DNA of 29,456 bases from Amoebophrya sp. AT5.2 (taxonomy: Eukaryota > Sar > Dinophyceae > Syndiniales > Amoebophryaceae). Shown here one piece after another: positions 10,342 to 20,707 of the stretch (positions are counted from its first letter, which is position 1; the number at the start of each line of letters is the position of its first letter). A program made the position numbers and the translations under genes. The stretch spans positions 1-29,456 of the forward strand of contig RXOD01004082.1 in assembly GCA_005223375.1 (NCBI GenBank). Direction: 5' to 3'. The notes under the pieces were generated by a model, which was not told where the DNA came from, searched no databases, and worked only from the letters and a program-made list of their open reading frames with translations.

Positions 10342-11886
10342 ATGGAGGCCGACTTTGGACAGAAGTGCATGGAGTACTTTCGTACCCAGGAGGCGCTCGG
10401 CCTAGACCTCCTCGTCCCCTGGGCCGCCGTGGTCTCCTCCCGATTGCAGGAGGTCTCCTCCCGCCTGCAGGAGGACCTTGTTACGGCGCTGCCGCCTTCC
10501 CTGCGAGAAGTCGGCAAGGCGCTTCCGCCTTCCCTGGCTCCCTATCTCGCTGCCGCGCATGCCCACGTGACCACAGATGCGAAAGCCACCTACCCCGCCT
10601 TTTTGCTCTACGGCAACGCCATCAAGTCGGCCATCGACTACACGAAAGACCACGGAAGCCCCTTTTCCTTTTCGACGTTTTCTTCAAACACAACAAGAAC
10701 TAGAAGGTGGCCCTTCAACATCGCGACGCTTCGCGTCGACCCGCTGGAGCTGTTCACAGGTGTGATAGCAAGCTTCGCCCTGTACTCCCAGGCCACGCAT
10801 CTGCTGATGAACTACTTTGCGTTCGGAAAGGCAAGGGACGCCCCGCCGAATCTGCACGACGACTACGAGCTGCTCTACTTCCCGCTCCTGGGAAACGCGG
10901 CGTGCTTCGTGCTGGTGACTCTGGTGGCGGCAGCCGCAGCAGGTGACGACTCTGGCAACGAGGAGTCAAAATCTTCAAAATTCGCTCGCTTCCTCTTCCG
11001 CACGACTATCCTACCGCTGGCGACGTTCGCGCAAAACATGGACACGGCCACGACCTCGATGGGCTTCGTGGAAGAAAAGTTTCTCGAGATGAACAAGGAT
11101 GATCCACCTGGAGGAGCAGGTGGAAGTAGTGCTAGTGCTGGTTCCCAAATAAATAAGCCCCTGCGGGCGAATGGCGCACTCTTTTGCTGGTTCATCGGCG
11201 TCTTGGGGCTAATGGCTGGCAGTTTCGCCCGAAGAGCATTGTACTCGCAAACTAAGGGTGGAGCTGCAAGAGCACGAGGAGGAGCGTTGACGACGACCAC
11301 GACGTCGGAAAGCATATTAAGCAAAGGGAAAGGAAATGATGACGCTGCTTCCTCAGGGAACAAGCAATCTCAACGACAGTTGTACTGTTGGTCAGCAGAC
11401 GATGAAGCGGGGCTGCGGGCAGACTTAAAGCTTTCTGCGGTATTCACCACGGTGCAAATGCTCGAGCTGATGTTTCTGGACAGTAGGTTTCGGTATTTGT
11501 TTCACATTTTGCCGTACTTCTACGCGTACAAGAAAATTATGTCTGAGGACCCAGCGGGCACGGCGACACCAGCTGCAGCAACTGCAAACGCTGCAAACAA
11601 GACGAGTGGAGAAGGACGAGATGAACCTCGGCCAAGTGTTGAGAAATTAACGACGTCGGAAGGCGAGGTGGTGGTGGGGCTGGGGATGGCAGCCACCAGA
11701 AGAGACTTCGGGGACCGAATATTAGCCGAAGTCTACGAGCACTTCAAAGCGCAAGGAAGAAACGCAACACTCGATATGCGGTTCACAAACGACGGCAGCG
11801 GAAAAATTAGAATACAGGAGTTATCCAGGATAAGTAGCAGTTATTATAGGCAGGATTCCTCATCGTCATCCTCCCGAGGCAAGTAG
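10342..11886 (+). CDS. Multi-pass membrane protein, unrecognised
   Basis: An uninterrupted 514-residue frame runs from ATG 10342 to TAG 11884. I do not recognise the family. Hydrophobic stretches, approximate by eye, lie at residues 133-160 (ELFTGVIASFALYSQ), 177-201 (FPLLGNAACFVLVTLV), 214-232, 279-301 (FCWFIGVLGLMAG) and 363-398, suggesting four or five membrane spans. Low-complexity linkers separate them: an acidic Ser stretch near 201-213, Gly/Ser-rich near 255-270, Ala/Thr-rich near 405-420. The N-terminus carries a short internal duplication (SSRLQEVSSRLQE) and a repeated ALPPSL motif. The C-terminal part after residue 430 is soluble and ends in poly-Ser. No intron is needed, unlike most neighbours. 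Residue counts are hand estimates. Confidence 0.6.
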   Translation: MEADFGQKCMEYFRTQEALGLDLLVPWAAVVSSRLQEVSSRLQEDLVTALPPSLREVGKALPPSLAPYLAAAHAHVTTDAKATYPAFLLYGNAIKSAIDYTKDHGSPFSFSTFSSNTTRTRRWPFNIATLRVDPLELFTGVIASFALYSQATHLLMNYFAFGKARDAPPNLHDDYELLYFPLLGNAACFVLVTLVAAAAAGDDSGNEESKSSKFARFLFRTTILPLATFAQNMDTATTSMGFVEEKFLEMNKDDPPGGAGGSSASAGSQINKPLRANGALFCWFIGVLGLMAGSFARRALYSQTKGGAARARGGALTTTTTSESILSKGKGNDDAASSGNKQSQRQLYCWSADDEAGLRADLKLSAVFTTVQMLELMFLDSRFRYLFHILPYFYAYKKIMSEDPAGTATPAAATANAANKTSGEGRDEPRPSVEKLTTSEGEVVVGLGMAATRRDFGDRILAEVYEHFKAQGRNATLDMRFTNDGSGKIRIQELSRISSSYYRQDSSSSSSRGK

Positions 11887-13137
11887 CAGTAGCAGTAGCT
11901 CTCCGTGACCGTGACGCGGCCGTCGCCGACCGATCGCTTTTGCAAGCTCGTCAAAACGACAACAGTGCACATCATGAGCTCTCAAGTTCAAAAATTTAAA
12001 TAAGTAGCTTTTATAACTATAAGTATAAAGTAGTTTCACTTGTCATTTATTATATCTTTCTATAGTTTGAGTTTACGTTTTAGTATAAATAAGTAATTAG
12101 AAGCTCAAGCTTCTGCTTCCGGTCGTGATCCATCGTGAGCAGCCCAGGAGTGCAACGATATACAACAACAGCAACAGCCTGCTAGTGCTAGTTTCTGCCG
12201 TAGCCGTGCGAGTGCGTCGTGCTAAGCTTAAGCTCCATCATTATTTTTGAATCGCTAAGACTCAAAACGGAATCGCTAAGACTTGTCGGCTAAGACTTGT
12301 CGTGTGGGTCGTGCGCACGATGCCAGACGAGAATGTTAACCGAACAAGAGGACCGAAGTTTGTGTTCATTTTTTCTACTCGGAAGATGTTATAAAATAAA
12401 AAAATGTGACTGCCTGTTTAAGTGTTGTCTATCCGCTTGCGCGTTGAATTCTAGTTTGTGCTATACTGGCACCATTGTCCTCTGTACAACTGCACCTCTC
12501 TATCTTATCTACTGGTGATATTCGCCGTCGCCCGTGCCCGCCCAGCGGCACATTGTGCTTCATCACACAGACTGCTGCTATACCTTTATTTGTCCTGAGA
12601 TTTCTACTTACTCACGATGTCCGTGCATTTGTAACCTCACCCTTCGTGTGTTCGAATTGCACGACTACGTACTGAGAGGAACGAACTTCGGGCTGCAGCA
12701 TGTGGATCAACAGCGGATAGTAGACGGCTGCTACTAATATTATCTGGCTTTCACGCCTCTCGGTCTCGCTACTCTCTCGGTCATTTCGCCTCGGAGCCCC
12801 TTCTGTGTGGTTTCTGACAACACCGAAATACGAGCGATCACATCTACGGCACTTTGAAAATCACGCCTCTGTGCCGTCATTCCGGCAGCAGGAGCAACAC
12901 CATCATGTTGGCCGGAGCGCCCAGTATTATAGGGTTCGAATTTTTGCCTTTGCGCGCTGTGTACTCGACACCATTTTCGCATCAGGCCCCTACTGTACAC
13001 GTCCACCCTCCCGGAATCTGCCCCTCGGGCATCGATTCTACCGTAGTATATATCAGTATGGCTGTGGATGTGGTGTAGAAAATATCGAATCGTAGACGTG
13101 CTAAGGCTCCACACAATCTGTCACCAGGCCAAAGCCA
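11887..13137. other. Intergenic region, 1.25 kb
   Basis: The first 250 bases are AT-rich and suit a 3' untranslated region. GCTAAGACT recurs at 12254, 12275 and 12289. Several short open frames on both strands between 12300 and 13100 overlap one another and have no recognisable content. I call no gene here. Confidence 0.5.
12249..12300. repeat. GCTAAGACT short tandem repeat
   Basis: Three imperfect units share GCTAAGACT and then TTGTCG, at 12254, 12275 and 12289. It is a short local duplication with no clear function. Confidence 0.65.
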
Positions 13138-15405
13138 ATGAGTTGTGACTTACCAGTGCCAAGAAAAAGAATGGCTAGGGCCTTGAACAAGGTGGTCTTC
13201 CTCCTCGCTAATGCGCTCGTAGACGTAGTCTCATCTGAACTACAACTAGTGCACTGTGGGGGAGAGCCCGAAGGCCAGCGCCAGCAGGTACCAGCGCGAG
13301 GGTTCGACGAGCAGGGGTCCAAAAATCGGATTGTCCCGACGCGGAAGTCGCCGGGGGTACTTTCCGCTCCCTTGAGCGTTTCTTCATCATTTCGGGGAAA
13401 GCCTACGAGTACGAGCCGCCTTGCTCGTGCTCTTAGCCTTCGGCCGGTCGGTTGGGAAGAAGGGCCGGGAAAGAGCTCGGCGGCCGTGCCAATGCAGGGG
13501 GGGGAGACGTCGGCTCTTCTTGAGGTGACCGCGACGACGACGACGGACAACTACGAGAAAATCGGGCGCGGGGTTTGCGCCTGCAGGCACCCGACGCGGC
13601 AGAACGGTCTCGAGCTCGACCTTTGCAACTCGGATGTGTCCCTCCTGGGCCATTTTAAAGCCGATCCTGCTCCGGAAGACTTCTGCCGCAGGCTCTGCTC
13701 GGATGCCGCGGATTGCATGGCATACCAGGTTTATGAAGAGCCCTTTAATTACTATGTCATGCCGGAATACGTTAGACGACAAGGAGTCAAGAGTTGGTGC
13801 TTGCTGTGGATGTGGCACCGGGTGCCGATTGGTGTGCTCGGCGCGGCAGATATTACTGTCAGAAGCGACTTCAGCAACAGGCTCAAGTATTTCCTGGAGC
13901 AGTGGTTGGAAACTCCGTGCATGCGCAAAGTAGTGCAATTGACGGATCGGCGCTCGCGGTTTCAACTCGAGTCGGTGGAAAAGTTTGCCATTATGCCCCG
14001 CGAGGAAGACGGTCTTGAGTGGGCTGAAACGTCTGGGGTCGCACGCCTGGGTCGCCTCTGCACTTGCAGAGCCACGACACCTACAGGCGGAGATGATACG
14101 GAGGAGAAGGAAACCGTCTGCAGAGTCGCCGACGAGAGGGCAAACATGTCGCAGGAGGCTGCAGAAAGCCTCTGCCTCGAGCGAAACCGTCGCGAGGCCG
14201 CCCTGCTGAGAGGTTCCACAAATGAGAAGGATATAAAATCCGCGTTACGAGGCTGCGCCGGGTTCATGTCCTTCACTCCTTTGATCTCGGGGGCCCACGA
14301 CCGGATGCACCCCAAGGCTAATCACGTGCTCTTTTTTTCCGGATACCAGACCGTCACTGGCATCGCGGCAACCAGTGAACAATACAAACAAAAAGGCGGC
14401 AAATTTTCGAGCCTGGCGAGCTCGTATCTCGATCCTTGGGAGCCGGAGAGCCATTGGCTGCCAAAAAATGGGACCAAGCTAGGCAAAATTCTTGGACACT
14501 CTTACGCTTACGGGGATTGGGAGGGCCGAGGGGGTACGCAATTTTCTGTTGGGGAGTGGGAGGTGTTACAACCCCGAGCTGGTTATCTGCCGAGGTGCGT
14601 GTACTACGTGGGAGATAACCATGGACGTCCGGCGGGGCCGGGGAGCCTTGGGGCTGGGCAGACGCAGCGTATGGAAGGTTCGGGGAACCTTGGGCAGGCG
14701 GAGCGTATGGAAGTTTCGGGGAACCTTGGGCAGGCGGAGCGTATGGAAGTTTTGTTTAACGTCGCCGTCGGGGGAATAGCTGTTTTCTCCGTTGCTCTGC
14801 TCGTGGTTGCCGCCTTCCTCGTCGTAGCCTGCTGCAAGCACCAGAAGACCAAACGGGCGTCCGGAGCCGAAAGAAAAGTTGTGAGAAGTAGCAAAACGAC
14901 GCACGACGGACAGCCGCCGACACCGCCTGTACTCGCGTCCGCCGTGGTTCCCGAAGAACCCCCGCCGGGCACGAACGAAGAGAGAAAACACCGCGCCGCC
15001 GTTGTCGCTGTTGCGCCGCATGCTGTTACGCTCGCCGCAGAGTATCCCATTTATGTGCGTGATCAGCAGCCAACACTCGAACGGCGGAAAGACGGTTTTC
15101 GGGATCGCGGCAAGTCACCGCGACAGCCCAGCATGCGTCCACCGACGGACACGGCGACCGCCGACCATGACCCCTCGCACATCCCCTCGGAGATGACCAT
15201 TCCCATTCGCGGCGTTGGCGTCGGACGAGAAGAGCACTCGCCGTCCCTGCTGGGGCAGTACGAAGCGCGGATGGTCCTCGCGGTACTCGAAGAGTCAGAC
15301 CGTGGCGCGACGGAGTCAAGAGACGCAGGACCCTCACCGCCACCTAATTCGGAGGCGACATCGACTGAGGCGCCATGGGCTGAGTTCCTTGGGCCAAATC
15401 AATAG
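13138..15405 (+). CDS. Single-pass membrane protein with two Cys-rich PAN-like modules
   Basis: An uninterrupted frame of up to 755 residues ends at TAG 15403. The first ATG is at 13138. A second, at 13171, would open directly on a signal-peptide-like stretch (MARALNKVVFLLANALVDVV) and may be the true start. Two modules begin alike, VCACRHPT at about residue 145 and LCTCRATT at about 307, and each continues with spaced cysteines (CRRLCSDAADCMAYQ in the first). This resembles PAN/Apple-type adhesion domains, although spacing alone is weak evidence. About 2.6 copies of a 12-residue repeat (SGNLGQAERMEV) precede a transmembrane helix (VGGIAVFSVALLVVAAFLVV, about residues 542-561). After CCKHQK the cytoplasmic tail is Pro/Ser/Arg-rich and disordered. 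It is probably a type I surface protein for binding or adhesion (inference). Confidence 0.6.
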   Translation: MSCDLPVPRKRMARALNKVVFLLANALVDVVSSELQLVHCGGEPEGQRQQVPARGFDEQGSKNRIVPTRKSPGVLSAPLSVSSSFRGKPTSTSRLARALSLRPVGWEEGPGKSSAAVPMQGGETSALLEVTATTTTDNYEKIGRGVCACRHPTRQNGLELDLCNSDVSLLGHFKADPAPEDFCRRLCSDAADCMAYQVYEEPFNYYVMPEYVRRQGVKSWCLLWMWHRVPIGVLGAADITVRSDFSNRLKYFLEQWLETPCMRKVVQLTDRRSRFQLESVEKFAIMPREEDGLEWAETSGVARLGRLCTCRATTPTGGDDTEEKETVCRVADERANMSQEAAESLCLERNRREAALLRGSTNEKDIKSALRGCAGFMSFTPLISGAHDRMHPKANHVLFFSGYQTVTGIAATSEQYKQKGGKFSSLASSYLDPWEPESHWLPKNGTKLGKILGHSYAYGDWEGRGGTQFSVGEWEVLQPRAGYLPRCVYYVGDNHGRPAGPGSLGAGQTQRMEGSGNLGQAERMEVSGNLGQAERMEVLFNVAVGGIAVFSVALLVVAAFLVVACCKHQKTKRASGAERKVVRSSKTTHDGQPPTPPVLASAVVPEEPPPGTNEERKHRAAVVAVAPHAVTLAAEYPIYVRDQQPTLERRKDGFRDRGKSPRQPSMRPPTDTATADHDPSHIPSEMTIPIRGVGVGREEHSPSLLGQYEARMVLAVLEESDRGATESRDAGPSPPPNSEATSTEAPWAEFLGPNQ
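14659..14752 (+). repeat. 36-bp in-frame tandem repeat, 2.6 copies
   Basis: CGTATGGAAG recurs at 14668, 14704 and 14740, exactly 36 bases apart. The repeat encodes the 12-residue unit SGNLGQAERMEV just outside the membrane helix. The last two copies are almost identical, so the duplication is recent, and copy number may vary between strains. Confidence 0.9.
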
Positions 15406-16912
15406 CAAGAGGTGACTTGTTGTTTCTAGTTCTGCGGGCTTACTGCGTAAGCGTATGGAAGAAAAACACATACACGACTACTTGCTTACCGTTACCAAAA
15501 ATAATGGGTTGGACTTTCTTCGGGACCCGTCAGATTGCTCTCGCGGAATGGAGATAGCGTAGGAGGGTGATTAGTCTTGGGGAGCTGTTCTCTTTTCAGG
15601 GAATGGAGTCCCCCGAGAGGGAGGGTGATGAGTCTTGGAGCGCTGTTCTCTTCTCAGGGAATGGAGTCCCCCGAGAGGGGGCGAAGGAAGATCTCTCTCG
15701 ATCTCTTGGACGAAGGAAGATCCTTTCCCTCTCTCCCTCTCGAATAATTTCCAATTCTCTTCCTCTGTCTCTAAAGACTAGATTGCGCCTGCGGAGCCGA
15801 CCTACCAGGGCGCCACTCTTGTGCTATCTTATTCCGGCCATGCTTTTAAGACAAAGACTTTTCTTTCTTCATTTTTTTCTTTGTCTACTAGGTAGGCCTT
15901 CGCATTCGCTATATTTAGGGGATAGACTTTCTCTATGGCCCGTCAGACTACTTCTCTCGCGGATTTTTATTTTTTTCGGAATCACGACGGTAGAAAACGG
16001 GCCTAAACACAGGGACCGAGACGTGAGAAAAGTCCGCCGAGACGCGAGAAGAGCCGCACCCAAAAATAATAATAATTGCTTGATCTCGTTAACCCGGTAG
16101 AGTTCTAGTAAAAAATGCGATGGCGTTTTTTGAATTTTGATTTTTTTCAATCTTTACCTTCAACACTAGGTGGTCTTCTCGCATGTACGTGCATCGCCAG
16201 AGATCAAGATGAATCGGCCAGAATTTATTTCTACCCATTCGAACAAATCGAGAAATTCAATTGCCACACGAAGATCGCCACACATCACACAAGTGAAAGT
16301 GATTATAGGGTACACTAAAGACCGGCTCGTGCTGCCCACCACCAAGGAGTACTCGTCGTCCGCGTCGGCCGTGGGACGCCGAGTAGCAAACTCGGACAAC
16401 AATTTTGCCCCTACCGGGCTTCTTCTATTGTTCTTTCTCCATGCTCCCTATCTAATGTTCTCGTCCTGACCCCTCGTGGACGAGTGAGCCGTGTGGCCCT
16501 TCTCCTGCCCCTCAACAAATGGCCAGAGGTCGGTCTCGGTCGTGGTGGTTGTACTGGTTGTAGCAGTACTATCCTGCTCGTGACTTTTGAACGAGAAAAC
16601 TATCCCGTGCACAATGATATCATGCGACACAGTCACTGCAAAGCAAAGCTCGAGCTTCTCCTCTCTTTTGCAGGTACTACGCAGCGATAGCGAGAGCAAA
16701 GTATAGATTTTAGTTTTCACTGATTTTCGTTTTCTTATAGTGCTAGTGACGTAAAACCACCTTATCGTAATCCTAAACGCATAGATTTAGTTTTAGTAGA
16801 AGATACAAACATACTACCAGCGGTAAAAGAGATGAAAGACCCAAGACAATCAAACTGAAGCTAAGTAGCACCAGTACTGCTGTTGTAGCTGAGCGTTTTT
16901 GTTCGCGAAAGG
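15406..16912. other. Intergenic region, 1.5 kb
   Basis: It contains a 58-bp tandem duplication (15563-15679), GAAGGAAGATC-type repeats just after it, and two copies of CCCGTCAGA followed shortly by CTCTCGCGGA (about 15528 and 15939). Short open frames on both strands at 16115-16720 are not convincing. I call no gene here. Confidence 0.45.
15563..15679. repeat. 58-bp tandem duplication
   Basis: Two adjacent units start at about 15563 and 15621. They share GAGGGTGAT, AGTCTTGG, CTGTTCTCTT and GGGAATGGAGTCCCCCGAGA with a few substitutions. The repeat is non-coding; each unit could form a small GGGA/TCCC stem. Confidence 0.85.
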
Positions 16913-19900
16913 ATGGAGGATGGCGACGAGGACATTTATGGCGATCTCGGAGTCTTGAAGAAGTCGGACCCTAATTCGCCCCCGCGCGACCCCCGCCGCG
17001 GCGCTCCTCGGCCCCAGCCGCAACCACCTGATCCAGGTCAGGACTCTACAGCAGCTCCCCCTGCTTTTGCTCGCACGCCAGCCGCGCCTTATCTCGGCCT
17101 TGCGCCGATTCAAGATGTTGCCACCATCAGCCCGACGGCCAGCGAGCGGGCGGCAGCTCAGCGCCAGAAATCACAAGAACAAGTCGAACAAGCACAACCC
17201 CAAGTCGAAGGTCCTCCAGGTCCCCCACCCGCTTCAGCCGCTGCCGCCACATCTTCAACCAGTAGTGCCACCGCTAGCGCTACATCATCTGCGTCAGCTG
17301 CGGTAATTGCAAGGACCGTGGGTCAGGTGCTGCCTCCGTCTACGGCTACAGCTACAGCTACAGCAGCTTCCACCATTATAACCACGACTACGACGTCTTC
17401 TGCTTCAGGGTCGAAGCTGACGGCGGCCGGAAGCGGAAGGGTAGCTGCCGCGGCTGATGTAGTTGTCGCGTTAGCGCCGGTTGCTGATGATGTTGATGTA
17501 GTAGCGGCAACTACATCAACCGCAGCAAACGCAAACGGCGGGCAACCGGTAATGCAGGCAATCGGGTTGGACTTTCGGTACGTGAACGACATTCTCCCTG
17601 CCATGCGCCGCTTCGAAAAGAGGAAGAAACGGAAACGCGAGCAGGAAGAACAAGCACCACCCGAGCAAGCACCAGAAACCGGAGCGGAAGCGGGATCTAC
17701 GCTCGATGATCCAGACGAGAGCGCAGATCCCTCCTACGCTGCGAAGCGACGGAAACTGGACGTCGAAGAGCTTACTTCCCGGAAAGAACAGGCTCCCGCT
17801 GGCGAGTCCGCTGCCGCAAGCGGCGCAGATGTCCAGGGTCCTCAGCAAGCGCAGCACGAGGACAAAAATGACGACGAGGACAAGACCGAGGCAGAGCCAA
17901 TGTCGGAACAGGAGCAGGTGGCCGCGGCCGCGCCACCCCCACCACCACAAGCTGCAGAAGATGATCCGACAAGTGATAATGAAAATGAAGACCAAGACGT
18001 CGACGGATCTACCTACGTAGTCCCGGACGACGAGGCGGAGTCAGACGCGAATGCAGTGTCGGACTATGACGATTTCGCGAAAAACGACCAGAAGTACACC
18101 GGGCCGATGCGGTTGAACTTGTCCACCGCTTTGTCGAACCCACTCCGCCTATCCGAGTTTTTGCCGCGGGTGGCCGCAAAGGGGAGCGGCAAGGGAGCGA
18201 AAAAAGGAGGATATGGTAAAAGTAGTTTTAAGAATGTAGGACTAGGACTAGCAGGATGGCCGCCGCGCTCCGTAGTGGTAGAAGTACTCCTTTGTGCCCA
18301 TGCATCGTCTTCATCTACGTACTTGACCACCGGAACCGTGCTGGTCCCTCATTCTCATGCTCGTTGTATGTGCGAGCGCCGCGAAGATAAAGATATGTCA
18401 ATGTCTTCAACGAATTATATTTCCGTACAACAATCAAGAAGAAACTCACCCACGAACACAACAAGAAATTCACAGGCTTCTCCTTCCGCGAGCGGGTGCA
18501 CGATGTGCGGCTGGCGGCGCCGCCGACCATTCCGGAGGGCGGGGGCAGGGGAGAATGCTGCGTCATCGTCGCCAACCTGCTTTCCACAACATCCGCCGCC
18601 GTGGTCCGCCGTAAAGCCTCCGAATTCGGGGCGCCGAGGCATATCCGCTTCCTCGAACAACCCAAGTCCGGAATCAGCTTCGGAGTGGTACTATCAATTA
18701 GTTTATTGTGGAAGCTATGGAGGATGTGAATCGATCCATTTTAGGCTTGTTGAAGATACTAGCTTAGTTGTTACCGTGCCAGTAACTAGACTGCCACCTC
18801 CGCGTTCGTAGCACCAGTAGCAATTTTAGCGCCAGCTCCCAATGATGCCACAATCCACCTCCACACCTCGGTCGAACCCCAGGTTGTTATCGAGTACACT
18901 ACTACCGAGGCCGCTCGTTCTGCACTGTCCGCTCCAGCCACGCACTTTCGTCTGGGCAAGGAGCAACCCATGGTCAAGTCCGTGTCTGAGGAAGAATACG
19001 CGCTGATGGCCCCGCCAGCAGCGGTATCTGCATCTTCTACATCAAGCCTACCATCGCCTATTCCGTGGCTGTTCGGCGGTCCGTGCAGTTTGGAGCTGCG
19101 CACGCAGTTGGAGACGCGGTTGTTCGGGCGGGAACTGACAGTGGGGGCGCAGCGGTCGCACGAGCAGATGGTCGAACAGGTGCGAACCGCAAGAAAAGAG
19201 AAAAACGCAGCGCTGATGTTGAAAGAACATCACAACCTGTTCTGGCAGGGCGGGGGTGGAGGCGCGGGGGGTCCTCAGGGTCAGGGGCGGGGAGGCGGCG
19301 GCGGCTACCGAGATCATCACGGAGGACATGGGCATCATGGCAGAGGTACTTCTACCTCCTCTTCGTCTTTGGCTATGCGAAAATTTCGTTCCGATGCGAT
19401 GGCCATCTTCATCAATCGTATCATCTTGATCTTCCGTGATCGGAATGGGATTTATTGAAATCTAACTATCTACAAAACAGGGTATCACGGCGACCGTCAT
19501 CAGTGGAACGCGAGCGGCGGCGAGCCCAGCCGCTCCATCGTGAGCTCGGATTTGCGCAACCTGGTGAACAAAAACCGGACGCGCTCGCCAACGAAACCGG
19601 ACGGCACACCACGCAACGGCAACGCGAATCCAAGTAACGGAAATAAGACCGCGGATCATCTTCATCCGGGTGCAGCACTACCACTACAACCACCTCGACC
19701 CGCCGCAGCAGATCCCGCCGAAACGGCAGTTTGGAGGCCCCCTGCTGTTGCGACATCAAGCGCAGGCGTCAACAACTCAACGACCACTACGGTGAAGATA
19801 GCCGCGTCCAGTACGACAAGCCATCAAACGGCCGTTAATCTTGTCCCGAACCAAAACCATCAACAGCAGCTGCAACACCAACAGCGACCGGTGGTAATAG

Positions 19901-20163
19901 TACAGCACCATGCACTGGCGCACGCACACGTCGGACAGACAGCACCGAATTCGCATCCCCAGTATAATGTACAACAGCAGCATTACAACGCGCAAGTGAA
20001 CCAACCGCCGGCGCATCAGAATTACGTTCTTCCCGGCACCGGAGGAGGTGGGCCTTACAAAGGAGGTGGACCTCCTCCCGGAGGAGGTGGCAATAAAGGC
20101 CGACGAGGGCAGGGCCCCGATCTGGCCGCGCTACGAGACTTGGTTAACAGACGACAAAAGTGA
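16913..20163 (+). CDS. Nuclear RNA-binding-type protein with divergent RRM and Q/N-rich tail
   Basis: Four phase-matched exons (16913-18235, 18439-18687, 18790-19345, 19481-20163) give about 936 residues. It starts MEDGDEDIYGDLGVLKK. A long Ala/Ser/Thr-rich disordered region follows, then nuclear-localisation-like basic clusters (KRKKRKREQEE at about 236, AAKRRKLD at about 276) and an acidic stretch ending near 395. Exon 2 carries an RRM-like first half: CCVIVANL as RNP2-like strand 1, then RHIRFLEQPKSGISFGV. Exon 3 supplies a later strand-helix, QVVIEYTTTEAARSALSA. The C-terminus is rich in Gly, Gln, Asn and His and holds two related motifs, SSDLRNLVNKN and LAALRDLVNRR. The N-terminal D-I-Y-G-D motif and RRM suggest a CPSF6-like factor; the RRM plus basic and acidic regions also recall NCBP3. 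I cannot decide between these. Confidence 0.6.
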
Positions 20164-20707
20164 AATGACGATGTTGATATGATGCAGCCGAAGATGGTGA
20201 AGATTTTAAAGCGCCTGCTGGTGGATGATATCAGTACATTAAAAATTCCGCGGCGGGCTGTTTGCGCAGCGCTAGCACTTTGGTTACGGTTTTATACGTA
20301 CGAGTTGTTCCTCTACGCACGCTCTCCTAGCGTCCCCCAGTGACGAAGACGAAGACGATGGTGCGGGAGTTGCGTCATGATGTCGCGGAAAGCTGCCTCT
20401 TGAATTGACTATGTGTTAGGATCATCGAATATGTCGTGATTTCGATGATCCGCGCGTTCCGCTGCGCGTTCCGAATGATTTCCAATCGTCTGATCCTCTC
20501 CAAACAATATAAGAATAGCTGTCAGTCAGAATCTTTTGCCGTCCTCGTCCTGCGCCTCGTTACCTCAAAAAAAGGCTCCTCCCTCCATCAAGAAAGGAAA
20601 GAACTCGAAGTGGCACTAAATTCTTCTCCTCCAGTTGTAATAAAAAAAGATTTGCATAAAGATTTTTTTGTATTTCTACGAAAAGAAACTTTTACCCACG
20701 GCACAAA
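20164..20707. other. Intergenic region
   Basis: It holds an 11-bp perfect inverted repeat at 20419-20451 and a GCGCGTTCCG direct repeat just after it. Nothing else is supportable. Confidence 0.5.
20419..20451. repeat. 11-bp inverted repeat
   Basis: GGATCATCGAA (20419-20429) is answered by TTCGATGATCC (20441-20451) across an 11-base loop. It is a candidate RNA hairpin downstream of the RNA-binding-protein gene. It could belong to a 3' UTR, but this is unproven. Confidence 0.7.

Noticed and set aside
12297..13114. Several open frames of 60-124 codons
   Set aside because: They overlap on opposite strands, have Cys/His/Arg-rich shadow-like composition, and match nothing I know.
13387..13965. 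Minus-strand open frame of 192 codons
   Set aside because: It is antisense to the Cys-rich membrane protein, which has ordered cysteines and a membrane helix.
16166..16720. Overlapping frames on both strands
   Set aside because: No splice-consistent model and no recognisable motifs; Thr repeats on the minus strand are low complexity.
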